A stretch of 64,000 nt of DNA from Pseudomonas sp. FP2309 (GCF_030687575.1 NZ_CP117439.1:2347501-2411500); one strand, 5' to 3'; positions 50,416 through 59,797 are shown, counted from the first letter of the stretch. Numbers and translations: made by a program. Notes: a model not told the origin generated them from the letters alone.

Positions 50416-51006
50416 ATGGACCCAGCAGCAAAAACAGGGCCTGACGAAGTCGTTACCCTGGTGGTCAAACACCTGATCAAACCAGGCCTGGAAGCCGATT
50501 ACGAAGCCTGGCTGCGGCGCATCGTACGCATCGCCGGCGAGCGCCCCGGTCATCTGGGTGTGGACGTGGTGCGCAGTCAACAGAACTCCCTGGCGCTGTT
50601 CACTTGCGTGCTGCGCTACCGCTCCACCGACGACTTGGAAACCTGGCTCGATTCCCCCGAGCGTAAAAGCCTGATCGCAGAAGCGGCGCCCATGCTGGCC
50701 GATGGCGACAACACCGAAATCGGCGCGGTCAACGAGTTCTGGTTCAGCCCGGCGCTGGAGACCAGCGCCAAGCCACCGCGCTGGAAGCAAGCGGTGGTGA
50801 CCTTGTTCGTCATCCTGCCGCTGACTCTGTTGGTGCCCATCGTGTGGGGCCCGGTCCTGCGCTTGCATCCCTTCCTGTCCAACTACGTGGTCGCGACCTT
50901 TCTGGTCACCCTGACCATCGTCCTGCTGGTGGTCTACCTGCTGATGCCGGCCGCCACCCGCCTGTTCGCTCCCTGGCTTGAAGCCTCTGTAAAGGAAACC
51001 CTATGA
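50416..51006 (+). CDS. ABM-domain protein with two C-terminal membrane segments
   Basis: A 196-residue protein. Residues 13-105 resemble an antibiotic-biosynthesis-monooxygenase (ABM) ferredoxin-like fold (VKHLIKPGLEADYEAWLRRI, RPGHLGVDVVR). Two membrane helices follow (VVTLFVILPLTLLVPIVW and VVATFLVTLTIVLLVVYLL). Such ABM-membrane proteins have no established reaction. A GA-rich ribosome-binding site (GAGGGGG) precedes the ATG. It overlaps the amidohydrolase start by 4 bases (ATGA), so the two are co-translated. Confidence 0.8.
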   Translation: MDPAAKTGPDEVVTLVVKHLIKPGLEADYEAWLRRIVRIAGERPGHLGVDVVRSQQNSLALFTCVLRYRSTDDLETWLDSPERKSLIAEAAPMLADGDNTEIGAVNEFWFSPALETSAKPPRWKQAVVTLFVILPLTLLVPIVWGPVLRLHPFLSNYVVATFLVTLTIVLLVVYLLMPAATRLFAPWLEASVKETL

Positions 51007-52841
51007 ACGCTGATCTGATTCTGTTCAATGGCCAATTCCACACCGTGGACCGTGAAAACCCGCGCGCCACCGCCGTGGCCATCCACCAGGGCCGTTTCGT
51101 TGCGGTCGGCACCGACGCACAAGCCATGGCCCTGAAGGGCAGTGGCACCCAGGTCATCGACCTGAAGGGGCGCACGGTGATCCCCGGCCTCAACGACTCG
51201 CACCTGCACCTGATCCGTGGCGGGCTGAACTACAACCTTGAACTGCGCTGGGAAGGCGTGCCATCTCTGGCCGATGCGCTGCGCATGCTCAAGGACCAGG
51301 CCGACCGCACGCCCACGCCGCAATGGGTGCGCGTGGTCGGCGGCTGGAACGAATTCCAGTTCGCCGAAAAGCGCATGCCGACCCTGGAGGAACTCAATCA
51401 GGCCGCCCCGGACACGCCGGTGTTCGTGCTGCACCTGTATGACCGCGCCTTGCTCAACCGTGCCGCCCTGCGCGTGGCCGGTTACACCAAGGACACGCCG
51501 AATCCGCCGGGCGGCGAGATTGTGCGCGACAGTCACGGCAACCCCACCGGCATGCTGGTGGCGCGGCCCAACGCGATGATTCTGTATTCGACCCTGGCCA
51601 AGGGCCCGAAACTGCCGTTGGAGTACCAGGTCAACTCGACCCGTCAGTTCATGCGCGAACTCAATCGCCTGGGCCTGACCAGCGCCATCGACGCCGGCGG
51701 TGGTTTCCAGAATTACCCCGATGACTACGCGGTGATCGAGCAACTGGCCAGGGAAGAACAGTTGACGGTGCGTATCGCCTACAACCTGTTCACCCAAAAG
51801 CCCAAGGAAGAACTCAGCGACTTCAAAAACTGGACCGGCAGCGTCACCCTGCATCAGGGCGATGACTACCTGCGTCACAACGGCGCCGGCGAGATGCTGG
51901 TGTTCTCGGCGGCGGATTTCGAAGACTTCCTGGAGCCGCGTCCGGACCTGCCGTTGACCATGGAGCAGGAGCTGGAACCGGTGGTGCGCCACCTGGTGGA
52001 GCAGCGCTGGCCGTTCCGCCTGCACGCCACGTACAACGAATCCATTTCGCGCATGCTCGACGTGTTCGAGAAGGTCAACCGCGACATTCCGTTCAACGGC
52101 CTGCCGTGGTTCTTCGACCACGCCGAGACGATCACGCCGCACAACATCGAGCGCGTGCGTGCCCTGGGCGGCGGTATCGCGATCCAGGATCGCATGGCGT
52201 TCCAGGGCGAGTACTTTGTTGAGCGTTACGGCGCCAAGGCCGCCGAAGCCACGCCACCGATCAAGCGCATGCTCGCCGAAGGCGTGCCGGTGGGGGCGGG
52301 CACCGACGCCACGCGGGTGTCGAGCTACAACCCGTGGACCTCGTTGTACTGGATGGTCAGCGGCCGCACCGTCGGCGGTCTGGAGCTGCATGCCGAAGGG
52401 TTGCCGCGCCTCACCGCGCTGGAGTTGTTCACCCACGGCAGCGCGTGGTTCTCGTCGGAGCAGGGCAAGAAGGGCCAGATCAAGGTCGGCCAATTGGCTG
52501 ACCTCGCCGCGCTGTCGGCGGATTTTTTCAGCGTCGATGAAGAGGCCATCAAGTGGATCGAGTCGGTGCTGACCGTGGTCGGCGGCAAGGTGGTGTACGG
52601 CGCCGGCGACTTCGACGATTACGCGCCACCGCGGGTGCCGGTTTTGCCGGACTGGTCACCGGTGGTCAAGGTGCCGGGCCACTGGCGTCCGAGCTCGCCG
52701 ATGCAGGCTCAGGTTCACCACTGCAGTGGCCCCTGTGGCGTGCATTCCCATAGCCATGAGAAAGCGCGCCTTTGCAGCGTGCCGGTCAGCGACTTCCAGG
52801 GTTTCTGGGGCGCGTTCGGCTGCTCGTGCTTTGCCTTTTAA
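51003..52841 (+). CDS. YtcJ-like metal-dependent amidohydrolase
   Basis: A 612-residue amidohydrolase-superfamily enzyme (amidohydro_3/YtcJ type) with the metal motif region GLNDSHLHLIRGG, FRLHATYN, FDHAETI and GAGTDATRV. The family hydrolyses N-acyl or formyl bonds; the substrate here is unknown. The last 45 residues form a Cys/His-rich tail (HHCSGPCGVHSHSH ... FGCSCF) that could bind metal. There is no signal peptide. It is the second gene of a three-gene set with the ABM protein and the YcaC-like hydrolase. Confidence 0.85.
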   Translation: MNADLILFNGQFHTVDRENPRATAVAIHQGRFVAVGTDAQAMALKGSGTQVIDLKGRTVIPGLNDSHLHLIRGGLNYNLELRWEGVPSLADALRMLKDQADRTPTPQWVRVVGGWNEFQFAEKRMPTLEELNQAAPDTPVFVLHLYDRALLNRAALRVAGYTKDTPNPPGGEIVRDSHGNPTGMLVARPNAMILYSTLAKGPKLPLEYQVNSTRQFMRELNRLGLTSAIDAGGGFQNYPDDYAVIEQLAREEQLTVRIAYNLFTQKPKEELSDFKNWTGSVTLHQGDDYLRHNGAGEMLVFSAADFEDFLEPRPDLPLTMEQELEPVVRHLVEQRWPFRLHATYNESISRMLDVFEKVNRDIPFNGLPWFFDHAETITPHNIERVRALGGGIAIQDRMAFQGEYFVERYGAKAAEATPPIKRMLAEGVPVGAGTDATRVSSYNPWTSLYWMVSGRTVGGLELHAEGLPRLTALELFTHGSAWFSSEQGKKGQIKVGQLADLAALSADFFSVDEEAIKWIESVLTVVGGKVVYGAGDFDDYAPPRVPVLPDWSPVVKVPGHWRPSSPMQAQVHHCSGPCGVHSHSHEKARLCSVPVSDFQGFWGAFGCSCFAF

Positions 52842-52862
52842 AACCCCCAAAGGAGTTAACCC

Positions 52863-53480
52863 ATGACGTACAAACGCTTGAACAAAGACGATGCGGTCGT
52901 CCTGTTGGTCGATCACCAGACTGGCCTGATCTCTCTGGTCCAGGATTTCTCCCCCAACGAGTTCAAGAACAACGTGTTGGCCCTGGCCGACGTGGCCAAG
53001 TTCTTCAACCTGCCGACCATCCTCACCACCAGCTTTGAAAGCGGCCCCAACGGTCCTTTGGTGCCCGAGCTCAAAGAGCTGTTCCCGGACGCGCCGTACA
53101 TCCCGCGCCCAGGCCAGATCAACGCGTGGGACAACGAAGACTTCGTCAAGGCCGTCAAGGCGACCGGCCGCAAGCAGATCATCATTGCCGGTGTGGTGAC
53201 GGACGTGTGCGTCGCGTTCCCGACCCTGTGCGCCCTCAGCGAAGGCTTTGAAGTGTTCGTGGTCACCGACGCCTCGGGCACCTTCAACGAAACCGTGCAA
53301 CAGGCCGCCTGGGCACGCATGACCGCCGCCGGCGCGCAACTGGTGAACTGGTTCTCGGTGGCCTGCGAGCTGCAGGTCGACTGGCGCAATGATATGGAAG
53401 GCCTGGCCAACCTGCTGTCGCCGCGCATTCCCAACTACCGCAACCTGATGAACAGCTACTCGGCGTTCACCGGCAAATAA
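52863..53480 (+). CDS. ycaC: YcaC-like isochorismatase-family hydrolase
   Basis: A 205-residue cysteine hydrolase: catalytic Asp in VVLLVDHQTGLI, Lys in the AVKATGRKQIIIAG region, and Cys in GVVTDVCVAFPTL, matching the YcaC subgroup of unknown in vivo substrate. A good ribosome-binding site (AAAGGAG) sits 8 bases before the ATG, 21 bases after the amidohydrolase stop, so it is probably in the same transcript. The operon ends near a REP hairpin. Confidence 0.9.
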   Translation: MTYKRLNKDDAVVLLVDHQTGLISLVQDFSPNEFKNNVLALADVAKFFNLPTILTTSFESGPNGPLVPELKELFPDAPYIPRPGQINAWDNEDFVKAVKATGRKQIIIAGVVTDVCVAFPTLCALSEGFEVFVVTDASGTFNETVQQAAWARMTAAGAQLVNWFSVACELQVDWRNDMEGLANLLSPRIPNYRNLMNSYSAFTGK

Positions 53481-53507
53481 CCTGCTCTCAACCTGCAGGT
53501 AACCCTG

Positions 53508-53536
53508 TGTGGGAGGGGGGCAAGCTCCTTCCCACA
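53508..53536. repeat. REP sequence of fluorescent pseudomonads
   Basis: TGTGGGAGG...CAAGCTCCTTCCCACA is an imperfect palindrome matching the GTGGGAGGGGGC-type REP family spread through P. fluorescens-group genomes. It lies 27 bases after the YcaC-like gene and may also act as a transcript end. Confidence 0.8.
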
Positions 53537-53601
53537 TTTTAGATTTGTGGTGTTGCGACCGTCCGGTTATAAAACACGCTATCGTCCACCGAGAAGCGAC
53601 A

Positions 53602-54483
53602 ATGAACCCCTTCGAAGACATGCGCCTGTTCTGCCAGGTCATGGAGTCCGGCAGCTTCACCGCCGCCGCCGAGCAACTGGGCCTGTCCAAGCAATTTGTC
53701 AGCCGCCGCCTGATCCAACTGGAAGACCGCCTCGGCGTGCGCCTGCTCAACCGCTCCACGCGACGCCTGGACGTCACGCCCCTGGGGCAGAGTTATTACG
53801 AGTCCGCCTTGCGCCTGCTCGGTGAAGTCGAGCAAGTGGAACAGGGCATCGCCGGCCAAAACAGCGAACCGCGCGGCACCATCCGCCTCAGCGCGCCTTT
53901 GTCGTTCGCCATGGCGCACCTGGGGTGCCTGTTGCCGCTGTTCCTGCAGCGCCATCCCCAGGTGTCGGTGGAAGTCGACCTCAGCGACCGTCCGGTGGAT
54001 CTGATCGGCGAGGGCTACGACCTGGTGCTGCGCATCGGCACTCTGGAAGACTCCACCCTCATTGCCCGACGCATCGCCAGCGTCGAACGTGTGTATTGCG
54101 CCAGCCCCGACTACCTGGCCGCGCGAGGCACGCCGCTCAAACCCGAAGACCTCGCCGAACACGACTGCCTGCCTTACGGGCATGGGCGCCAGGTGCAATG
54201 GCGTTTCAAGGGCAAGTTGCAAGCGTTGAACGTCAGCGGCCGTATGCGCGTCAACAACGGCGAACTGCTGCGCGACACCGCCATTGCCGGCCTGGGGGTC
54301 ACCTACCTGCCGACCTTCATCGTGGGCGACGCGCTGAAGGACGGTCGCCTGGTCACGCTGCTCGATGATTTCGCGCCAGAGGCGCTGACCCTGTCGGCGG
54401 TGTACCCCCAGCATCGGCAAAGTTCACGGCCGGTGCAGGCCTTGGTGGAGTTTTTGCGCGAACGCCTGGCTAGCGGCTGCTGA
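53602..54483 (+). CDS. LysR-family transcriptional regulator
   Basis: A 293-residue LysR regulator: N-terminal winged helix (FCQVMESGSFTAAAEQLGLS, LNRSTRRLDVTPLG) and a periplasmic-binding-like effector domain (residues 90-290; RGTIRLSAPLSFAMAHLG, CLPYGHGRQ). The ATG at 53602 is chosen because MNPFEDMRLFCQVMESGSFT is the usual LysR start; the reading frame extends further upstream through the REP without support. The target is unknown; it could control the upstream hydrolase genes or distant ones. Confidence 0.9.
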   Translation: MNPFEDMRLFCQVMESGSFTAAAEQLGLSKQFVSRRLIQLEDRLGVRLLNRSTRRLDVTPLGQSYYESALRLLGEVEQVEQGIAGQNSEPRGTIRLSAPLSFAMAHLGCLLPLFLQRHPQVSVEVDLSDRPVDLIGEGYDLVLRIGTLEDSTLIARRIASVERVYCASPDYLAARGTPLKPEDLAEHDCLPYGHGRQVQWRFKGKLQALNVSGRMRVNNGELLRDTAIAGLGVTYLPTFIVGDALKDGRLVTLLDDFAPEALTLSAVYPQHRQSSRPVQALVEFLRERLASGC

Positions 54484-54605
54484 CTGGTCTGACGGTTGCC
54501 CGTCCAGCGTCGTGGCTGTCAAGGCTGACCTTGGATAACGTTGTTTTCTGCGCGGGGCTGAGGTCTGATGAGCGCCGAAAACAGCACCTCGAAGGTTGGG
54601 CATTC

Positions 54606-55232
54606 ATGCGGGCAGAACTTGCGCAATATGGCGGTATTACCGTGATGATTCCGGCCGCCGTGATGATTGCTGTCTGGTTATGGTATTCCACGCCGTGGGC
54701 ACTTCGAGCCTGGGTTATCACGATCGGGGTTACGTATTCGATAGTGGCGGCCAGCAAGTTGCTGTTCAAAGGCTGGGGTGTGTCGTTTCAATACGCAGAT
54801 ATTGCGGTCATAAGCGGGCATGCCATGAACACCTGTTTAATGGTGACGGTGGCCAGCAGTCTGGCAGTGCGCCAGTTCAATTTAGCGTGGCGCTGGCCGG
54901 CGGCGTCAGTGGGGTCGCTGATCAGCGTCGGGTTCAGCGCTTATTGTGTCGCGCCTTATATACATCCGCTGAATGAAGCCCTGGCCGGTGCCGCACTGGG
55001 GACGGTGGCAGCGCTTGCCTTTCTGTGGCGCATCGACGCGGCGAACATCAAGGTGTCTCCCGCGTTCATGGGCGCTGGGCTGGTATTTTTGCTGGTCTGT
55101 GCGCTGGTGCCCAAATACAACGCCGAGCTGTTGCTCAACCGCGTTGCCCTGGGCCTTTCAGGCGCCGAGACGGCCCATCAGGCACCTGCCTGGCGCCTGG
55201 AAACCTCCCATGGCAGCGCCGCAACCCCCTGA
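54606..55232 (+). CDS. PAP2-like membrane protein
   Basis: About 208 residues with five or six membrane helices. The segment KLLFKGWGVS ... VISGHAMN recalls the lysine and SGH motifs of PAP2 lipid phosphatases, and YIHPLNEALAGAALG recalls the last motif (His, then ...AGxxxG). The RP arginine is not seen, so activity is uncertain. Such proteins act on lipid phosphates, and a role with the nearby polysaccharide genes is only a guess. ATG 54606 is chosen since upstream codons lack a ribosome-binding site and look non-membrane. Confidence 0.6.
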   Translation: MRAELAQYGGITVMIPAAVMIAVWLWYSTPWALRAWVITIGVTYSIVAASKLLFKGWGVSFQYADIAVISGHAMNTCLMVTVASSLAVRQFNLAWRWPAASVGSLISVGFSAYCVAPYIHPLNEALAGAALGTVAALAFLWRIDAANIKVSPAFMGAGLVFLLVCALVPKYNAELLLNRVALGLSGAETAHQAPAWRLETSHGSAATP

Positions 55233-55237
55233 CACGC

Positions 55238-55546
55238 TCATGACCGCCCCTGCGTTCGACCAATATTGGCCAGCAACTCGGCGGTCTTGACCTGCATGAA
55301 CTGGCTGTCGCCACGGCTCTCCACGCACAGGCACACCGACAGCGCATCACTGACCTTCAGCTTGAAACGCCAGTCGGCAAAGACCATCGACAGGCCGGCG
55401 CCGCTCTCATTGCTGTCCAGGGAATTGTCGGCGTACAGCACCTGCATGTGCTCCACGACACGGCTCGAGTTGCTCACCTCGACATGAATATTTCCCGAAG
55501 AAGGAAAGAGGCCAATACGCTCTATCAATAACTTTGACGTGTTCAT
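55238..55546 (-). CDS. Small hypothetical protein
   Basis: A 102-residue soluble protein that I do not recognise. ATG 55546 is preferred (AAGGGAAC before it) to ATG 55579. It is predicted mainly beta (NIHVEVSNSSRVVEHMQVLY) with two adjacent cysteines (VCLCVE). It is convergent with the PAP2-like gene and divergent from the polysaccharide operon. Confidence 0.55.
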   Translation of the reverse strand: MNTSKLLIERIGLFPSSGNIHVEVSNSSRVVEHMQVLYADNSLDSNESGAGLSMVFADWRFKLKVSDALSVCLCVESRGDSQFMQVKTAELLANIGRTQGRS

Positions 55547-55776
55547 GGCCGTTCCCTTGTTATTGCACTCAGGCGGCACTTTATTATGCGAAGGGGGAAA
55601 AGTACTCGAATGTTATTTTTAGTCGGGTACTGCACGGGTTGTTATTTTTTGTCTTGCGCGATAGATGGTCGATGTTTAAGGGCTGTGAGCATAATTGTCC
55701 CGTCGTTAGTTGTTGGTATTTAAATAAGGTCATCCCTTTTGCCGAAGAATAAGTGTGCGGTGCGTGGGAGGTTGCC
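55547..55776 (+). promoter_or_regulatory. A+T-rich leader of the exopolysaccharide operon
   Basis: This 230-base gap is clearly richer in A+T than its surroundings. A weak sigma-70-like pair, TTGTCC (55695-55700), 16 bases, TATTTA (55717-55722), points toward the phosphatase gene. No gene is seen in it. Confidence 0.3.
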
Positions 55777-56217
55777 TTGTTCAAAAACATATTGATTGTG
55801 TGCATTGGCAATATCTGCCGCAGCCCTATGGCAGAACAGTTATTGCGTGCCGCGCTGGCGTCCTCCGGGATCGCTGTGCGTTCGGCGGGTTTGGCGGCCT
55901 TGCGTGATCAGCCGCTGGAATCCACGGCCGGGCAGGTGCTGCACGAGCACGGGCATGTGCCCCAGGGGCACAGGGCACGGCAACTCAGCGCCGAGGCAGT
56001 GAGCGAAGCCGACCTGATCCTGGTGATGGAGCAGCGGCATATCGACGGCGTGCTCGACCTCGCCCCCGAGGCACGGGGCAAGGTGTTCCTGCTGGGTAAG
56101 TGGCAGCACGACCGCGAAATCACCGACCCCTATCGCCAGGGCAAGCCGGCCTTTGTGCAGACCTATGCGTTGATCGAACAGGCGGTGCAGGCCTGGGCCC
56201 AGCGTCTGGCGCGCTGA
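55777..56217 (+). CDS. Low-molecular-weight protein tyrosine phosphatase (Wzb type)
   Basis: A 146-residue phosphatase with the P-loop CIGNICRS (Cys, Arg and Ser of CX5RS) and the DPY motif (EITDPYRQG) with catalytic Asp. It would dephosphorylate the tyrosine-rich tail of the Wzc-type kinase encoded next. TTG 55777 is chosen because GGGAGG at 55766-55771 lies 5 bases before it and MFKNILIVCIGNICRSP is the usual N terminus; GTG 55753 has no such site. First gene of the polysaccharide operon. Confidence 0.92.
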   Translation: MFKNILIVCIGNICRSPMAEQLLRAALASSGIAVRSAGLAALRDQPLESTAGQVLHEHGHVPQGHRARQLSAEAVSEADLILVMEQRHIDGVLDLAPEARGKVFLLGKWQHDREITDPYRQGKPAFVQTYALIEQAVQAWAQRLAR

Positions 56218-56258
56218 AGTTCCCTCTTTAAACGATTGCAAGGACGAAGACGCGATTT

Positions 56259-58478
56259 ATGTATTCACCCCAGAACGCTGCTCCGGACAGTCCCCACCGT
56301 GACGAGATCGACGTGCTCGGCATGCTCGGTACCCTGATCGATCACAAATGGCTGATCGCCGGGGTTACAGGCACCTGTATGGTGATTGGCGCGGCTTACG
56401 CGATCCTGGCGGCACCGGTGTATCAGGCGAACGCGTTGATCCAGGTGGAGCCGAAGAAGAACGACATGCTCGGCTTCTCCGACGTCAGCAGCCTGCTCGG
56501 CAAGGAGTCGCCGGCGGTGACCGAGATCGAGTTGATCAAGTCGCGCACGATTATCGGCAAGACCGTTGACACACTGGCACTGGATCTAACTATCACCCCC
56601 CAGCGCTTTCCGCTGATCGGTGGCTTCCTGGCGCGGCGTTATGTGCCGGAACACGATGGCGGTATCGCGCCGCCGTTGTTCGGCTTCAGCCGCTGGTCGG
56701 CGGGGGGCGAGCGTCTGGCACTGAGTACATTGAACCTGCCGGCCGCGCTGCTCGGAACAGACCTGATGCTGGTGGCCGGTGAGGCACAGACCTACCGCTT
56801 GTTTGATGAGGACGGCCGGGAGATCGCCGCGGGTAGTGTCGGCGAGGTGTTTTCTGGCGCCGGCGTGGAGGTGCTGATCAAAGAACTGCGGGCCAACCCC
56901 GGTGCGCATTTCAAGATTGTGCGCAAGCCGCGCCTGGATGCGGTGGCTGATTATCAGGACCTGCTGACCGTGATTGAGCGCGGCAAGGAGTCCGGAATCA
57001 TCAGCCTGTCTCTGGAGAGCACGCGCCCGGCTCTGGCCATTCGCACGCTCAATGAGATTTCCAACCTCTACGTGAAGCAGAACGTCGACCGCACTTCGGC
57101 CGAGGCGGCGCAGAGCCTGTCGTTCCTTAATGACCAGTTGCCCCAGGTGCGCCGCGACCTGGAGAAGGCCGAAAACGCCTTGAACCGCTTTCAGACCCGC
57201 AGCAAATCCATTGACATCAGCCTGGAGGCCAAAGCAGTGCTCGACCAGGTGGTGGCCCTGGACACAGGCATCTCCGAACTCAAGCTGCAACAGGCCGAGA
57301 TGGACCGTAAGTTCACCCCCCAGCACCCGGCGTACCGCGCCCTGCTCGCCAAGCTCGCTGAGCTCAACGCCAAGCAGGCGCAAATGACCCGGCGGGTCGA
57401 AGGTTTGCCCAGTACTCAACAGGAATTGCTCAGCCTGACCCGCGACGTGCAGGTGGGCACCGAGATCTATACGCAGTTACTCAACCGCTCCCAGGAGCTG
57501 GACGTGATGCGCGCGGGCACTGTGGGCAACGTGCGCCTGATCGACAGCGCCGACGCCAATCTCAGCAAACCGGTGGCGCCGCGCAAAGCGATTGTGGTGC
57601 TGCTGGCGATGCTGCTGGGCGGCATGCTTTCGGTGGGCCTGGTGCTGGTGCGCAGCCTGCTCAATCGGGGCATGGAAAGCCCGGACGATATCGAGAAACT
57701 CGGGCTGCCGGTATACGCGTCGATTCCCTTCAGCCTGCTGCAAAAGGCGGAGGAGGCCAATGCCCTCAAACACCGCTCTGGCGCTGCGAGGTTGCTGGCG
57801 GTCAACCACCCCCATGACTTGGTGATGGAGGCCATGCGCAGCCTGCGCACCAGCTTGCACTTCGCCATGCTCGAGGCCAAAAACAACCGTTTGATGATCA
57901 CCGGCCCCAGCCCCGAAGTGGGCAAGACCTTTGTTTCGGCCAACCTTGCCGCCATCGTTGCGCAGTCGGGCCAGCGGGTGCTGTTGATCGATGCCGACAT
58001 GCGCAAAGGCTACTTGCACAAAATGCTTGGCCAAGCGGTGGAGGTGGGGTTGTCGGACCTGCTGGTCAAGCGCTGTGATGTGCACGAGGCGATTCACCCG
58101 ACCACTGTGGAGCGTTTCGATTTCATCGGTCGCGGGCAGATTCCGCCCAACCCGTCGGAACTGCTGATGCACCCCAATTTTGCCGCATTGCTGGCGCAGG
58201 TCAGCGAGCATTACGACTTGGTAATCATCGACACGCCGCCATTGCTGGCGGTGACCGACGCCGCGATTATCGGGCGCCAGGCCGGGACCAGTCTGTTGGT
58301 GACGCGGTTCGGGGTGAACTCGGCGAAGGAAATCGAGCTGACCCTGCGCCGCTTCCATCAGAACGGTATCGAACTCAAGGGCGCAATCTTCAATGGCGTG
58401 GAAAAGCGCCGTTCCGCCAGCTACGGCTATGGCGACTACGGCTATTACAGCTACGCCTACCAGTCCGACAAGGCTTGA
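56259..58478 (+). CDS. Wzc-like polysaccharide co-polymerase / tyrosine autokinase
   Basis: A 739-residue inner-membrane protein controlling export and length of exopolysaccharide. It has a Wzz domain with a first membrane helix at about 30-52 (LIAGVTGTCMVIGAAYAILA), a long periplasmic coiled coil (about 270-400), and a second helix near 445-465 (AIVVLLAMLLGGMLSVGLVLV). The BY-kinase domain follows, with Walker A GPSPEVGKTF, Walker A' LLIDADMRKG and Walker B LVIIDTPPLL. The C-terminal tyrosine cluster (YGYGDYGYYSYAY) is the autophosphorylation site in the family. Its stop overlaps the next gene's start (TGATG). Confidence 0.93.
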   Translation: MYSPQNAAPDSPHRDEIDVLGMLGTLIDHKWLIAGVTGTCMVIGAAYAILAAPVYQANALIQVEPKKNDMLGFSDVSSLLGKESPAVTEIELIKSRTIIGKTVDTLALDLTITPQRFPLIGGFLARRYVPEHDGGIAPPLFGFSRWSAGGERLALSTLNLPAALLGTDLMLVAGEAQTYRLFDEDGREIAAGSVGEVFSGAGVEVLIKELRANPGAHFKIVRKPRLDAVADYQDLLTVIERGKESGIISLSLESTRPALAIRTLNEISNLYVKQNVDRTSAEAAQSLSFLNDQLPQVRRDLEKAENALNRFQTRSKSIDISLEAKAVLDQVVALDTGISELKLQQAEMDRKFTPQHPAYRALLAKLAELNAKQAQMTRRVEGLPSTQQELLSLTRDVQVGTEIYTQLLNRSQELDVMRAGTVGNVRLIDSADANLSKPVAPRKAIVVLLAMLLGGMLSVGLVLVRSLLNRGMESPDDIEKLGLPVYASIPFSLLQKAEEANALKHRSGAARLLAVNHPHDLVMEAMRSLRTSLHFAMLEAKNNRLMITGPSPEVGKTFVSANLAAIVAQSGQRVLLIDADMRKGYLHKMLGQAVEVGLSDLLVKRCDVHEAIHPTTVERFDFIGRGQIPPNPSELLMHPNFAALLAQVSEHYDLVIIDTPPLLAVTDAAIIGRQAGTSLLVTRFGVNSAKEIELTLRRFHQNGIELKGAIFNGVEKRRSASYGYGDYGYYSYAYQSDKA

Positions 58479-59797
58479 TGAGGGTGAACAAGGTGCTTGA
58501 GATGCCCCGTTCCTTGTCGCGGCGTTTTCGCCTCAACGTGCTCAGCTACGGCTACACCCAATTGGTGACGCTGGCGGCGCAACTGGTGCTGGTGCCGTTT
58601 TTCCTGCACGCCTGGGGCACCGGGCGCTATGCCGATTGGCTGGTGCTGACCGGGATTCCGTCGATGCTCAGCCTGCTTGACCTGGGGGTGGCCCAGGCGT
58701 CAGCCACCAACGCCACGCTGCGCGCCAGCCAGGGTGATGTGCCCGGTGCGCGGCGCAGTGTGCAGACCGCATTGGCGTTCACCCTGGCGGTGGTCGCATT
58801 GGTCGTACTGTTTGCCCTGACCCTCGGCCAGTGGCTCGACTGGGTGGCGCTGCTGGGGCTCAAGACCCTGGCGCCGGAACACGCCAGCCTGGTCGTGCTG
58901 TTTATGTCCGGCTACCTGTGTACACGCCTGCTGGGCGGGCCGATCGAGGCATGGTTTCGCACCATCGACAGGACCGTCGGCGGCGTTTTTATAATGGCCA
59001 ACCGCAGAACCCTGGACATTGTGCTGTCCATCGGCGTGCTGCTGCTTGGCGGCTCCGAACTGCAATTGGCCCAGGGCATGTTCTACAGTCAAATGCTGTT
59101 TCTGCTGCTGGTCACTGTGTTTGTTCGGCGCATTTCGCCCTGGCCGTTGCTGGGTTTGGCGTCGGCGTCATGGGCGGAGTTTCGCGGCATCTGGAAACCG
59201 GCGGTGGGCAGTGCGGCGATCCCCCTGGCACAGGCCATCACTCTGCAGGGCGGGCTGCAAGTGCTCAACCAGATCGCTGGCCCTGCGGTGGTGGTGGGCT
59301 ACACCATGGCGCGTACCCTGATGCGCCTGATCATTCAGTTGGGTATCACCTGCAGCAACGCACTCACGCCGGAGATTTCGCGGCTGGCCGGGCGTGGGCA
59401 GTTCGACGAGGCGCGACGCTTTACCCAGCGCGCCAGCTCGAAGGTGCTGGGCCTGTGCGTGCTGGTGTATGCCGCAGGTATCGCGGCCGGACCGCAGATA
59501 ATTACGCTGTGGAGCCACGGCCTGGTGCAGGTCGACCGCGTGTCGCTGGCGCTGATCGGTGCTCACACCATCCTCAACGTGGCGTGGTTCATCCTCGCGG
59601 CTGTGCTGATTTCCACCAACCGCCACACCCGCACCTCGGTGATCTATGCCTTGAGCAGCCTGGCCGCGTTGCTGCTGTGGCTGGCGGGCAAGGAGCGCAT
59701 TGATCCGGTGCTGGGCGCCTCATTGTTACTGGCGTTGCCGGAGTTGGTGGTGCTGGTTTACCTGCGGCTGATGCGCGGCACTGAGGTGCACCCATGA
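58478..59797 (+). CDS. Polysaccharide flippase (Wzx-like)
   Basis: About 439 residues, roughly 12 membrane helices, of the MATE/MurJ-like polysaccharide transporter superfamily (LVTLAAQLVLVPFFLHAWGT at the start). It would flip lipid-linked repeat units to the periplasm. ATG 58478 overlaps the kinase stop (TGATG); a later ATG (MPRSLSRRF) is possible. It overlaps the polymerase start. Confidence 0.85.
   Translation: MRVNKVLEMPRSLSRRFRLNVLSYGYTQLVTLAAQLVLVPFFLHAWGTGRYADWLVLTGIPSMLSLLDLGVAQASATNATLRASQGDVPGARRSVQTALAFTLAVVALVVLFALTLGQWLDWVALLGLKTLAPEHASLVVLFMSGYLCTRLLGGPIEAWFRTIDRTVGGVFIMANRRTLDIVLSIGVLLLGGSELQLAQGMFYSQMLFLLLVTVFVRRISPWPLLGLASASWAEFRGIWKPAVGSAAIPLAQAITLQGGLQVLNQIAGPAVVVGYTMARTLMRLIIQLGITCSNALTPEISRLAGRGQFDEARRFTQRASSKVLGLCVLVYAAGIAAGPQIITLWSHGLVQVDRVSLALIGAHTILNVAWFILAAVLISTNRHTRTSVIYALSSLAALLLWLAGKERIDPVLGASLLLALPELVVLVYLRLMRGTEVHP

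Noticed and set aside
53509..53601. In-frame N-terminal extension of the LysR gene back to 53509
   Set aside because: It would translate through a REP palindrome; the ATG at 53602 gives the standard LysR N terminus.
54531..54605. Upstream start (54531) for the PAP2-like protein
   Set aside because: The extension is charged, lacks a ribosome-binding site and precedes a better ATG at the first membrane helix.
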